DNA of 64,000 nucleotides, taken from the NCBI GenBank assembly GCA_963682055.1, contig OY821750.1:29210402-29274401 (forward strand), in the 5' to 3' direction. A program made the position numbers and the translations under genes. Within the stretch, counting starts at the first letter, position 1, and every line of letters starts with the position of its first letter. The DNA is from Primula veris (taxonomy: Eukaryota; Streptophyta; Magnoliopsida; Ericales; Primulaceae). Shown here in pieces: positions 46,965-62,000 of the stretch. The notes under the pieces are model-generated. The model had not been told where the DNA came from and did not search any database. It saw only the letters and a program-made list of their open reading frames with translations.

Positions 46965-49900
46965 ACTACAATGAAATTTACCAAACAATATTTTTACCGA
47001 AAAATATATTTTTACAACATTCACCAAACAACAACTACATACTTAATAAAAATATATTTTTTCATCTCTACATCAAAAGTATACTTTTGTACTTTTACGA
47101 CCAAGCAAGCCCTATATATGAACAAAGATTAATTTAATTCCCCACCTAGCGACTCTAGGCTGCGATCTTTACATGCTTACATAAACTTATAATTTCGATA
47201 GTTATTTGTAAATCTTCTCGTACAATGTCAGAGTTGGACTTAAAGGCATCCCACCTCCACGCATCCCAATTTTTTTTTACAGATCCGACTCCGTATAATA
47301 TTTTACTTCAACAATGTAAAATGTTAGTCGCAGTTCTAAAGTTTGTTTAACCGAAGGTTCGTAGATATACGTTTAATCTCTAAGAAGTACTAAGCTTCCG
47401 CTCTCAATTAGAGAGTAAACAATATTTACACCAAATTAAATAAAAAATTAAAAAATTAACTAAAAAAAAATCTGTTGTCAAAGAGACCTATATCTTTTGA
47501 ATTCATGGGACAAAAATTAGTAATAAAATTGAAAAGTTGTTTTGAGACTGACGTAATACTGGTTATGATAATTTGATAATTAAAAGTGGGTCACCTTAAA
47601 TGTTTTTTTCAATGAAATTGACAAATGTGCATGTCTATTTTGGCTAAATCATAGCTGGCAATTATACGATCAGTATCAAAACTGAGACACTTTAATGGAA
47701 AAACTCAAGTTGGCTATTATTGGCTAACCCCAGCTGGCAAATTCTACTATCCGTACCATTATTTATTTACGGAAAATTCATCTCACCTCTTCACAAAATG
47801 AGTGTTGTTTGTACTCATATATTTCTGACATTTTTCAATGCATACAATCTTGATTATTGACCACAAGAAAATACTTATGTCAGATTTCATAAAAACCGAT
47901 AAAATTAGTGTAAGGTTCCCTGTTAGTGTTCGCTCTCGCGCGCGTTAGTTGCTCGTCCCGTTATATGAAAATTACCAAAACATACAAATTTTCAAGTCTA
48001 ATTACTAAAAACTACACATCAAAACTTTTATTCCCAAAGCATACAACTCTAATAAATATGTGTAACTGTATATTTGTATGTTTTGGGAAGAAACTTTTAG
48101 ATGTATGTTTTGATAATATGTTTTAGTTAATTGTATGTTTTGGACATTGTCTTAGAACATGTTAGAAAGTTAACTAGAAATGATAATGAAAAAAAGAACA
48201 ACGTTAACAAGTCATGACTACAAGTCTACAATGCACCAAAAAATAATCGGTTATTGCTTTCGGAATAGTGAACTCAAGTTGTTGCCAATAGAGTATATAG
48301 AGACTCAGACGTTGACATGTCCAAATTTTTTGGGTGCGAGCATGTATTAGAACCTTTCATCGAATTAAAAAAAGAAACCGGAAATAAGACCAATAGAAGT
48401 AAACTACCCATCATACTTGAGCATCTTTCGTCCCTCGAATTTTCATGCAGTTTTGCAGGTTCCTACCACAGATAGCAAAAAGAAGAAGATAGGAGATACA
48501 GTGACAGGTCTAAGCATAAGTCACCACAATAAGATGGTTAACAATCAAATTAGGATTTAAACAAGTCTAGCATCAAGGAAAATAATTTGCTCTCAACAAG
48601 ATTATGCCTTCAAATAAGGCGCCGACACCTTTGACGAAATGACTCAGGATCCCGAACGATTGAAACTTGTTGATTACAAGCAAAGCAAAAAAATGAACTC
48701 GGGAAAGTGGGCTGAGTCCAAGTGACTAGTGCAATATCTAATCTACCACGCATCGGTAATTTAGCCTCTTTGTAATTAATCAGACAATGCAAAGTACAAA
48801 TCATCTTACAGGCTATATACCATCTTACAGGCACATACTTTTATGATTATTAAGCTATATACCATCTCAGTAGTGGTTGTATTTTTTGGGTTTTGTTCAA
48901 ACAAAGAGCCGATTAGTCCAGTAATTTGATCAATGGGTTTACTATACCATCTCCTACGGAAAATGCTCTTGCATACCATTGCTCCAAGGGAGGAGCTGGG
49001 TGGCCACATGCTGACATGAGGGGACAGCCACCACCCTAATTTGATAAAGCTTAAATGCAAATTATAATAATAAATAATTTATATAATAATTTCGCCCCTC
49101 CCCGGAGCCAATAACAGTTCCACCACTGACCATTTCATGATTTATGAAGTATACAATTGCCAAACGGTCTAAATGACAAACCGCAATCTGTTTGGTTTTA
49201 TCTCAGTGGTCTAACGTATTGCTCGAGAATCAATTACTAGATTGGCATGCTTTAAGTTCATGCTCAATAGATAGGCCACTAAATGACTAAGAAAATAAGT
49301 ATTGATAGAGTAATCATTTTTCAAAATCAAAGGCTTAATCTACCCTGTTTTATTCGTCGAGATGTTTCTCTAAGACTTTATCAAGAAATGCTATAACCAG
49401 AGCGAATCCGGCAATAAAACATCTGTGAATAGTGGATAGAACTGAATCAAAAAATGAGATTTAGGCCACTGAGGACATGATCTAAAGCTTCAAATCAAAC
49501 TGCCATATGCTTGCCTCAAGCGGATAGAAGTGTTTTTTGGTTATTATAATTCGTTGTTATCTTACCACCTATTATAGTTATCTTTCTGACAATTTAAATA
49601 TGTTATCATTTGAGAAAAGGCAAAAACTATATACACTGCTAGCTATTTATTTGATGTAAATGTATGCCAGATTTACAGTCTATGAACTGGCTTAGCTTAC
49701 ATTTTATTGGACTAATCTCATTTTCTAATTTTTATGCAATAAGCCAGGTCCCTTTGTTGAGTGCTCGATTGTGTCTTATAAAGCTCAGAAGCACATAAAA
49801 TAATAGCTATCATCTCTACAAGTTCACAAAATTAAAGTTATTAGATCAAAAGCTACAGCAAAATGAACTATGAGTAAGCAAGTGAATAGATGTTAGGTTG

Positions 49901-50066
49901 GTATATGGGTCAAAATTGTGAGGCCAAATAAATACAATATAAGTAATATTTTTGTCAGATACGCCCCTTGTATAAATTAGGGGGCGGTTTGCCTAGGTCA
50001 TGTACCTATTTCACCTCCGCCTGGGTCGGCTCTACTCTATCATGAGATGCATCGATTACTTTGTCC
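46965..50066. other. Intergenic stretch downstream of MAA3
   Basis: No gene supported; short frames at 48,610-49,060 (minus) have no known domain. About 48,930-49,130 resembles a decayed dispersed repeat ending CGGAGCC...CCACCACTGACC. The last ~150 bp before 50,067 should be the MAA3 3' UTR; no canonical AATAAA is seen there. Confidence 0.4.
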
Positions 50067-53000
50067 CTAGTCTTCGTCCACACCCCCATCGTCTCCATCG
50101 CCTCCAAAGTCATCATCCCCTGGCACTTGTTCTGCATCTTCAGCATTTCCGAAAATAGCCTCGTTCATTCCCATTGTGTCGTCCATGGGCTCTTCTGGCA
50201 CGGTCAACATGGTTTTTATACTCTCGTCGCTGAAGAAATTCTTGTACGGCTTAGAGACCTGAAACCATGGGGCAGGATTAAATAACGCATTTGCAAATAA
50301 GAAATATATTGCAACAATTTTTTTAAGCCGGAAAGACAGAAATCATGAAAGATGAAACCAATCAGTTATGAGGAACAGTCATTCTCTTTCGTTTTCAAGG
50401 TTCATGCAGTATCCTTGGGGAAAGTGAAAATCACTTTTGGTTTCAAAACACCAAGCTATCAACTTTTATATATTATTTCACCACACAAGTTAATTTCAGA
50501 TATTATAAACACAAGTTAACTTCAAAAACTATATAGTGATCTACACAAAATCAAATGGTCAGTACACCCAACCTATACACAATCTAGACACCATTCTACA
50601 AAAAGTCACACAGTTAACGCTTGAAAGTTTAACCTCAATGTACTAATTGTTTTGACTTTTCTGTAGATTGGTGCTCAGTATACAGTGCGATTGAAAATTG
50701 CACAAGTAGTTTTGGATTTGAAAATTTAACGTTACTGGCTTAATTCTTCGATTTTGTATTGACTATTGTATAAATTGTAGAACCAACTAATATGGTGCAC
50801 TAATTGTTGCAGCTTATAGATCCGACACAGTACAAAAAAGAGATTTCTTTAATAATTACTAGTATTACTGAAACTTACAAGTGCTTGTTTTAGAAAAAAA
50901 GTAGAAGTAATTATTTCTTGTAACAAACCCATTTCAGTACTAAGGACAGGTTGATAGCCCACAGCGGAAGGCATTCTACCCAATAAATCAGATACAAGAC
51001 AAGGTTACAAAAGGTCTAATAGCACACAGCCTTTTTGGTTGCAAAACAATAACTAAAGAGAAAACTAATATTTGTGCTTTCCCTCTACATACACATCCAG
51101 AAAAGAAAACAAAAGGGACTGTTTTTATCAATTAAGATGTGATACCTTATACATACATCCTCTTGTCCTGGCACTATCTATCAGGCTTTTCCAGTGCTTG
51201 TCTTTCTCAAGAGTCGATACAGAACCCACCACCTATACATGATAATGGATATTAAGTGGCAAAAATAATAGAATTACAAAATGATGCTACAATTTAGTAA
51301 AAAAACATACCAAAACAGAAGATCTTGCTCGGGTTATACCGACATTCATTCGACGAAAATCAGACACAAAGCCTATGCTTTGAGTTTCATTTGCCCTAAC
51401 ACATGAAAAGATTGCGACATCCTTTTCTCTTCCCTGCAAATGAAGCAACTACTGTTACATAAGTTGCCCAGGGTAGCAAAATTTAATGGAAGTACAACAG
51501 ATATTAGTTGTCTTAAACAAAACTATATTATGCGGTATCTATAATTTGTGGAAAGTAGGAAACAGGTAAAGGCAGCATATGAGAAAACACAAAATCTTAT
51601 TGAACAAATAAAGGTTATTTTTTTTAGCAAATGCTAATTCAAATTTATTCTTACAGCAAAAAGAACAAATAACATTAAGGGGCAGCTTATAATTTCTATA
51701 GCAAGTTCTCCAAGAGAAATGCCTACAATTGAAGTAGTTATCGGAGTGGGAGAGAAAGTGAACTTCCAACTCTTTCGCAATAACAAAATTTTCTAGGCTA
51801 GAGAATTAAAGGCTTCCATAGTTTATTTAGAAAGGAAGTCGCACCAATTTTTCATCTCTAATACAGTCATATTAAATATATATTTATATACACACACTAA
51901 CACATCTATAGACGTGTTTATATAGGTTGCAAAATGGTTACAATACGACAAAACAGTTTCTTGAAAATAAGTCATTTATTTATTAAAGAAGATCCAAGGA
52001 TTTCTCCCATCCCCATGAGATTTGAACCCACAACTTCCTACCTGAGAGTGTGAGTTCTGGCTACGCAAAAAGCAGTCATTTTCCAGGATAAATAAAAGCT
52101 CCGTATTTTAATTCCGAAGAAACAAATAGAGGAGATAAGGGACAGTCTTAATGTTAATGATCATTACAGTAGGGATAAGTTCATTGTACATTCTTCAAAA
52201 TAATTTAACAATTTAGCACCCTTTTATCTGAAAAATCACGGATAGAATGATAAACTTGGAGAAGGCAAAGAAAGACTATCATAACTTCACCTGGAACCCG
52301 TCAATGGTACCAATGTCCACTAATGTTTTCGATTCAACTCCAAAGCTACTCTGAAATCTCTCTCTAACCAATTTCACTTGCTGTTGATATGGTGATATAA
52401 TTGCAAGCCGAGAACTTTCCTTAAGCTCAGGATATTTACTCACTAGTTTATGATACATTGCGAGGACAAAATCTACCTCGTCTTCATTAACATAAGACCC
52501 AGTATTACCAGTAGGCTGAGATTCTTTTCCATCATGTATATCGAAGAAACAAAATGGTCCGAAGCATTTATAATCGTGCCATGCCCGTCTTGTCTGATCT
52601 TCAACATCAATCCCATCTTCCAATTCCCCTCCATAGAACTCTCCTGACGGGAAACTTCTTATCTAGATAATAACAAGCTAATTAAAACCCATTTTTTTTG
52701 GAAATAGCTGTTTAGAAGCTTAATTAAATTAGACAACTTACTTCAGGATGCATACGATATTGAGTCTTTAGCATCACAACCTGATATCCAGCTTTCTGGA
52801 ATCTCTTAAACAAACTCATTCCATATCTATATGGCAGAGTTGTATAAATATATAAGCAAGAACATCAATTATTTTGAGCAGAAATTCATAACTTTATCAT
52901 TAGGATAGTATAGTAATCTTACCCAAATTTCCCAGCTACGGTAGAAATCACAGTTGCTGGTAATTGAACAGGATCACCAACCTAAATAAAAAAAGTTAAA

Positions 53001-56000
53001 AGTGATTAAAAGAAGAGAATGGTTCACATGTCTAGATACGGCAAAGAAAAAGGTGGGTAACATAAGCACCAAAAGACAACTACTAACAAGCTTAATATAT
53101 TACCAGAAAAACTTGTTTGCATCCATTGGCCAATGGGATGAGGGTAGCTGCTTCCACCTGTTAAAAGCAAATAATTACGACTCATGAGACAATTATGAAA
53201 ATCTTCTGATATTTCAGCTCAAAAGAATATTAAATGGGTCACTGGTGGTGTACATATACAGAACCAAACCGACTAAAGCCACCGAACCCAACCAAACCTT
53301 TAAGTAATTGGTTCAGTTTGGTTAGAAAACTGATAAATTGACTTCATGGATGTATTCTTGTATGGCGAGTCCCTCATTAAGAGTATTTCCATCTATGCGG
53401 ATATATATATCTTAAATAGTACTACATGATCACTTGTCTGATTTGCAGCTTATAAAGTAAAAAGTGTTGATGCTTTTTACATTTTACTTGTACATATAAG
53501 ATGGGCTGTTGAAACGTTCATAGACAAGAAGCATACTCGAGTATGAGGAAAAAAGGATATTTCATTCGCGATATAGCGTGATAGAATTAAAGCAGCATTT
53601 CAATCCTCAAACAGACGAAAGTCAAAATAAATAGCATTTTCAGCATTATTAGCCTTAGAAAGAAAAACAAGAAAAGGATAAGTGAACTTACCGCTTGAGC
53701 AGCTTCATCTATGATAACAACATCAAAACCACGATTCAATTTGCTGAAAAGAGGTGAGCCACTAAAGCTAAGAGTAGAGAACACCTGTCAATGTTACAAA
53801 ACCATTAACAAGAGTTACATTAAGTCAGTTTTAAACTTACAACCATAGAAAAGAAAGGAAAAATTCAACACAATAAACTTGTTTCATAACAGCTTTTAAG
53901 AAAAATAAGCTGGAACTTTAAAGTTTGGAAAAAAAAAAATTAAGATCTGTCCAAGACTAAAGATTTTAGCTCATTCTTGCCAAAAATCAGAAAGCTTAGG
54001 TTTTTAGCTGTCAGTCAAAACGCTAGGATCGACTAGGCTTAAAGATTTTATCTTGGTAAGTCCAGAAACCAGAAAAGCTCAGTTAAATTAAGCTTGTCAA
54101 TCAAATGCTATCCAGTTTTTACACAAAAAAACAAGAAGCTTATAAGCAGCAAAAGAACAATGCAATTATGCCAAAAGTTACATACAATTGCTGCTTCCTC
54201 GAGAATTGAAGCACGAAGACTATCATTCTCACTACCTCCCCCTCCTTGTTTGTTCTTGTCGTTGCCCTTAAAATCCAGCGCGGCACGTTTTTGTTTAATC
54301 TATAGATGCACATTTTCATATCATCATTCGTAGCACTATTGAGTTTAAGTTGCCTCAAAAAGACGGAATTGTACAAAATATAAGGGCAAGATTAAGACAT
54401 ACAAGGTGCTCCATAGAAACTGTTTGGACGGTATGGTGTGGTTTAAGACCAATACGCACGATTTTAGGGTTGTATACACGGTCATTTTCATCGCGGATAC
54501 CTGCAAAAATATTAACAGAAAGAAAATGCAAGTTAAGCAACGGCAAATTAGTGAACAAATATATACCCATAGAAAAAAATGAAGACGTAGTAAGAACCTC
54601 ATATATTAGTTTTTAATGCAATGTTTGAAGCACCAACTATATATTATGGATTCTACTAAATACGTTAAATATAGAGATCTTTAGGCATTTTGAATCTTTG
54701 ATTGAAAAAACTTTACCCATCATCTACCCATTACGTTTCTCAAATATGCATAACAAAATTGTTCTAACAAAATGTAAAACTACAAATGGTTCCTTAGATA
54801 TACATAACACGTATTGCTTGCTTATTAGCAGTATATACAATATTTCGGTAGATTTTCTCTCTTTTTGTGTGATAAGAGGTTACATGTGTTAAAGCAATGT
54901 AACAAAAATAATATAATGGAAAAGAGAGATAAAATACAAAACGTAATAGGGAGGTTGATACGGAAGCTGTGGATTTTGTTAAAAAAAAATCTAAGACAGA
55001 AAAAATGGTAACTTTAGCATAATAAAAAATAAATAAAGACCATTATAGGGAAGCTATAAACGGTGCTCTACAACAATTTATAAAATCTCATCCAACGATA
55101 GTTTGAAAAGTACAACCTACAAAAAGCAATATGATGTTTCTACACATAATACTATTTGTAATACTGTTTGTAAAAGGAAAAGTACCGGTTTTTAGGAGAC
55201 GCAACACAATCTCATCTAGGGCAGAGTTTGATGGAGCACAAACCAAAACACGAACACGATGTTTTCGGCTAGAACTAATCACTTCTGGTCTCTACACAGA
55301 AAATAAAATTAAGAACAGATAATTAAAAATATAGGTTTGTTAAGATCATTAATTGAGCACAAAAAGGAGAAAAACATACCATATCATTGCCAGTAGTTGG
55401 GAAAAACCCGTCATCTCCACCTACTGGCATTATAGCATCTCTTGGGTTAATACCACTTAACCAGGGAGCTGCTTTTTGCCAGTGATTGTATCTGTGTAAA
55501 TATAGGTGATATCATGGTGGGTTAAGACAAAATAGAAACTGGGCAAAGAAAGAACATGGTAACACAAGATACAAGACAATGCTAAATAAAAGTGACGTTT
55601 TTTGGGGTTAAATACAGGCTTTTAGATAAACTTATCACCATTTTTCTGTATTTGTACACCAAGATCAAACATTAGCAAATTAGTACACACTAATTTACTT
55701 TTCTTGACGGTTTTAGTTCATGTATAGTACCAAATGGTATTAACACTAAACGTGTATTAATAGTTATGAAAACAATTTTTTTAAGAACTATGTCATTCTT
55801 TTTAATATTTTGTACAGTATTTTACCATGTTTCTTATGTTTTACTCCCCAATCTTCTTTTGATTTCTGTTTAGTCCCAACTGTGGTTGTTTTCCAATGTA
55901 GTGTACATTGTTCAGATATGTACCATTAGAATACTAAATGAAAATTTTATGTAGGCTTTAGTACACAATCTAACTTTGGTAATACATTGGTGTACAAAAC

Positions 56001-59000
56001 ATTAATTTCCTCAATTTTTGTACTACCAGCACAAAAGATTCAGATTTGAACAGAAGTAAATCAAGTTCACAACATACTTTTCTTCAATGGGTAGTTCTGG
56101 TCCTCGCTTTATTCCAAGTGTTTTGTCCCTGTAGAAGAAGGAACTCACATCAATCAGTCAGCACACAGTTTAGTATCTTTTTCCATGCGATACATTATTC
56201 TTACACAGTTTAGTATTTATTTTGCTAGCAATTTGAAAGCAGAAACAAAATAAGGGAGAAACCCACTTTGAACTCACTCTTGCAGGAGTTGCGTGTAAAA
56301 CGGCACTTAGCAGCCCAAGAATAGTTTGCGTTTTTCCTGTTCCGGGAGGACCCTGAAAGAAGTACTTAAATTCAATATTTCATATTTTTTTTTAGGCTCC
56401 AGATAGTATATTGTCTTATAAAGTGGAAACGAATAAAAATAGAATGAATATTGAATATTAATTTCTTCTTTTCCCTTCTTTTTTTGATCTGATGTAATCT
56501 TGCAAGGGCACTTTTTTGTGCTTTGATTGGTTTGGTGTGGTAATAAAGCTTAACTTCCCCCCAAAAAAAAAATTGAACACATAAGTTTGAATATGAAAAT
56601 ATGGTTAGCCAACTAAATTGGCAACACTAATTATGGGTAATCAAATTAGCCAGCATTGTTAACTCTAACCAGTCAAAATTTGAATCGCTACTGAACAACG
56701 TCCAACAAGGGAGAAACTTAGATAAAAACACAAACATTTCAAGGCAGAAAAAGACGGTATCATGAAATCATAATAAAAAAAAATGTGGATATAAATATAG
56801 ACATCATGTCAAACCTGTATTAAGACAAATCTCTTACGGGAAAGACCTACCTGCATTAAATAAATAAATAATATCAAGTATGTATTAAGTAAAACGAAAC
56901 AAATATGTGCAAAATATAGAGAGAACACTTACACGTATGGAATCCATCTGGGATTCATTATGATTATTTTCAAGAGACTCCATTAAGGTTTTCGAGAGTA
57001 CCCATTTCTGATCCTCAGAGATGTTGGTTTCTTTAGCTGCTAATACCAAATCCTTAAACGGCAGTGAGCTAATTGACCGAAGAGCAACATACTCTCGAGC
57101 AATAGTAGATAAACTGCAAATCTATAAAATATGACTCAATTATATATGCTCATCTAATCTAATCTAATCGAAGGAGGGAATTTTGAATATAAACCATGCT
57201 TCCCTAGTAAACAAATTAGGTGAAGCAATAAAAATATTAGTATAATATTGCATGATCTGTGATCATAATCTGATCTAAACTCCAATTTTCTTCATTTGTA
57301 TGAACTTTACTAGCCGTTTAAAACCGGGTACATTTACTGTTTTCTACACTAACCTATCACATTTTTTCGACTTTTGTACACAAACCTAAGATGTTCTGTA
57401 ATTAGTATATAGTACTAACCTGAAATTATTAGACAGTCAGTAAACTTCCAATAATTTTGACAGATTGCTGTATAAAAGTGCCAATTGACTAATGAGTGAG
57501 TGAACAGAAGTGATAATTCATCGAAATCATAGTGAACAGAAGTGATGACAAAAACATAACAGTTTTCCTTAATTTAGACCGAGGTACATTAGTGATCTAT
57601 TTATGTAAGGTTAGTGCGCAGACGTGAGAATTGCCAAACTGTTCGTGTACAAATGTGATTATAAGAATGTGGGGGTTTCCTTTACTTTATACCGTGGTAC
57701 CCTGAGTAATCTGTTTACGGTAGGTTAGTATATCGAAGGTAAATTATGATACATTAGTTTACAAAATTGAAATATCGTAATAGGTTAGTGCATAAAACAG
57801 TGGGGAAAAAGGGATATGTGAGGAAAAGGAAGATAAATGTGAGTACGACAGGAAGTAATAGTTAATATCTACAAAAAAGAGATACCTTCAGAATAGATAC
57901 TTGCACAGCATGTGACGAACTATTTACTTCAGAAACTATAGTACACATATTCAACAATCTCGCACTAGGTTCAAATCCTTTTCCCTTCTGACATTTGACT
58001 TCTCCCTTTAAATTCATTCTAAGCTCAACCTCTTGCACTTCATTGTTAGTATTGCGGCAATGCTCAACCAGCCCAAATGCATACTTGGTTGGAAGTTCTT
58101 TGCCCCCTACAAGCTGCAAATATATAAATGTATATAAGAAATTTCATTAGTGAGTTGATTTAATATGTAAGAAGAAACACCTAAACCGAAATCTATGCTC
58201 AATAAGACTTCAGTTGAATTATCTAAAAAGCACATTATGCAGAGAAATCAAATATGACAAAGAAAACACCTTCGTCTTTGAAATAAATATCAGGTCATTC
58301 TGTGATAGTGACTGTGTAGCGTCCATTATAACAGTCACTAGGTGAAACCCATCAGTCTCGACACATTTGGCAATCACCGCGCTAACCTCCCCTGCGTCTG
58401 TGATATAAAAAAAAATAGCAATTTAAGAAATATCCTCAAAAAGTCATAATATAGTATAAAAAAAAATACCCCTTTAAGGACAGCAATTTTGCCAATAATA
58501 TATAAATACTGAACTCTGTGGAATCAAAGAAATAGAGAGCTTCGTTGACTTGTGGATACCCTTCAAGAAGAAACCGTCTTTATAATATGTGATTTGATGA
58601 TTTCACTTGTGCAATAAGCCTAAAGGGCAAACCCGGTGTTAAAGCTCCCGCTATGCGCGGGGTCCGGAGAGGGGTCAGGCCACTTGGAGCTTAATGTAGA
58701 CAGCCTTCCCTTGCATTTCTACAAGAAGCTGCTTCCACGACTCGAACCCGTGACCTCCAGGTCACAAGACAGCAACTTTACTGTTGCACCAAGGCATGCC
58801 CTCTTGTGCAATAAGCCTATAGCTACACTATTTCATCTAAATTTGTTACTGTTCAATAAATTCCTAGGTCTTAGGATTCTAAAATTGAAATTATTGCCCT
58901 GATGCACATAATATGGTGCTTAGACAGCAACAACAAAAAATACTACCCAAAGAAAGTAGGGACAACCCCGGTGCACGAAGCTCCCGCTATGTATAGGGTC

Positions 59001-62000
59001 CGGGGAGGTGTCGGGTCACTATGGGCCTGTTGTAGACGGCCTTTCCTTGCAAAATTTGCAAGAGGCTTCTTCCACAACTAGCCCATGACCTACAGGTCAC
59101 ACGGCAACTTTTCTACCGTTACGTCAAGGCTCGCCCTCTGCTTCCCAAAGAGAGTAATTCAAAAAATACAATTGATTCGAACATTTTGTTCAACATAAAA
59201 AATGTTGCCCTTTAAGAACCCAAATCATCAATCTTGATACTTCTTTTCAGAACACTACACTTACCCCTTAAATTGTACTATCACCAACTAGTATTTAGCA
59301 TTCACAAAATCACAACACATACAGTATGAGAAACAAATTATGTTCACTTTTTATCAAAGAAGCAAATAGTTTCATAGTCACTACTTAAAAATATCTTCTT
59401 TTTTTTCAAAATTCACTAAAAAGGTATACTTGGTACTTACAAATTCAATCAAAGAAGCCCAGACTAATAATCTAAAAAAAAACAGTTTAAAGAGGCCTTG
59501 CTTCTTTGCAGCTACAAGAACGACTTTTTTGCTTAATAATCAGACTGCAGTTCATCAATCAACTTGAAAACTGCACTATTTCAGATATTTTAAGCTAAAA
59601 AAACTGAACTATTGCTTACAAATTGTAATCAAACAGAGTCACTTTTTACCAAACGAACCAATAAATTCACAACCACTGCCTCAAAGTATTATTTTTGTAT
59701 ACCCTGATGAAAGTATAGTTTGTATTAATAAAGAAAAACAAGATAGGCCAATGTTTAAAAATCAAACAAAAAGTAAAACTGAGTGAGTAGAATAAAATAT
59801 ATACTTTCTTCATCAGATCTTCCCTGAGCAATCTGGGCTTTCACCTCCTCCAACAAAAGTGGTTCGAAAGTAGTTAAATAATCATCGACATCCTTGTACG
59901 TTTCTTTCACCATTTTCAAACCCACAGACGAGCCCTTACCTCTTTTCTGGATTTGAAAACAATTAGCAGAGAAGTATGAAACATTATTAGGATGGTCGAA
60001 GCCAGAAATAGAAAATGGAAAGTAATTTACATAGAAAACATAATATCTGTTAAGAAAAACTACAAGAGGTACAAAGCAAGTATTATCAATAATTTATAGC
60101 AAAGATGAAAATTTTGTGCATGGCCCCTGATGGTCTAGCTTCAACAGGATCATAAGCATGTATGTACGTATGTGTGTGTATGTAAAATTACTAGGGGCGC
60201 CAAGTCATATGTTCAACAAATTATAGTAAAATATAACTATGGGGTGACGTGGCCCGAGAAAGTCATCAATTAGCTTTCCACATGAGCAATAATATCTATG
60301 TATGTATATATGAACAATCACGATGAGTACCAACTCACTATTTTCAACAAATTATAGCAAAAAGATTAAAATAAAAATATAAACAATTACGGGGGTGGCG
60401 TGGTCCTTGATGGTCGCCAAGTACCATTCCACATGAGCGATAATATAATATGTAATGTATGTAAACATGTACGATTACAATCGATACCAACTCACTATTT
60501 TCAACACATTATAGCAAAAATATAACAAAGATAAAAACTTTACAATTACGGGGGTGGCATGGCCCCGATGGCCACCAACTAGTTTTTCACATGAGCGAGA
60601 TAAAAGAAAAATATAACAAAAATAAAAACTTTACAATTACAGGGGTGACATAGCTCCGATGGTCACCAATTAGCTTTTCACATGAACGATAATATGTAAT
60701 GTATGTATGTACGAGTACAATGGGTACCAGCTCAGTATTTTCAACAAATTATAGCAAAAGTATATCTAAGATAAAAGCTTTATAACTATGGGGTGATATG
60801 GCCCCTGATGGCCACCACACATGAGCGATAATATTAACATGTAACGTATGCATGTATATATGTCTCTGTTATAAAAAACTAGCTTCGTAGTAAAAAAGCT
60901 TGATTCGATAAAAGATCGATTCAAAACTTAAAAAAAGCTCAAAAGGCTGGTTTTTTCGCTTTTTAGGCCGCTAAAAGCTTACGCTTTTTGCGCTTTTAGC
61001 GTAGCTCTTACAAAAACGCTTTAGCTATGTTTTCGCTTTCTAAAAATACTTATTACTGTATTAGTATATTGAATGATTGTAATGGGTACCAACCCACTAT
61101 TTTCAACAAATTATAATAAAAATATAGCAAAGATATACTTTTTACAACTAGCCTCCCAATGGTCACCAATTAGCTTCCCCGTGATCATAAGTATGTATGT
61201 ATGTAAGTATGTCAGTATGTATGTATGTATGTATGTATGTATGTATGTATGTATGTATGTATGCATAATTATGACAGTCCAAAGTTACTATCTTCAACAG
61301 ATTACAGCAAAAATACTAATGTAACCCAGGTAGCAGTAATAAAATGAAACAGCATTAGTATACTGTATATATGTATAACAAAAATATGTTTTTTACAACT
61401 AGCCCCTGATGGTCACCAAAAGCTTTTCAATTGAGCGATAATATGTAATATATGTATGCACAAATATAATGGGTATCAACTATCTAGTATCAACTTACTA
61501 TTTTCAACAAATTAAAGTAAAAATATAACCAAGATATAGTGTTTACAACTACCCTGAGGGTCACCACCAATTAGCTTCCACATGATCATAATTATGTATA
61601 TGTATGTATGCATATTTCGACAGTCCCAAGTTACTAATTTCAACCACCGGTTTAAAAAAAGCGCAATAAAAAAACTCGACTAAAAGCTTAAGAAAAGCTT
61701 AAAAACTCGCTTTTCCACTTTTTAGGCCGCTAAAAGCGTAAAAAGTAGCTTTTGCAAAAACGCTTTAGCTAAGATTTCGCTTTTCATAACACTGTTTCCA
61801 ACCTATTACAGCAAAAGTACAGCATTAGCATATATGCATGTATATAACAACCATATATTTTTTACAACTAGCCCTCGATGGTCACCAATTAGCTTCCCCA
61901 TGATCATCAGTATGTATGTATGCATAATTGTGACAGACCCAAGTTACAATCTTCAACAGATTACAGCAAAAATACTACTGTCACCCAAGTAGTAACAAAC

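Noticed and set aside
58623..59143. Possible tRNA genes on the minus strand (A-box and B-box)
   Set aside because: No cloverleaf or anticodon stem is supported; total structure and target duplications show tRNA-derived SINEs.
61073..61324. 83-codon frame with YVCMYVCM repeats
   Set aside because: It is produced by the (GTAT)n microsatellite.
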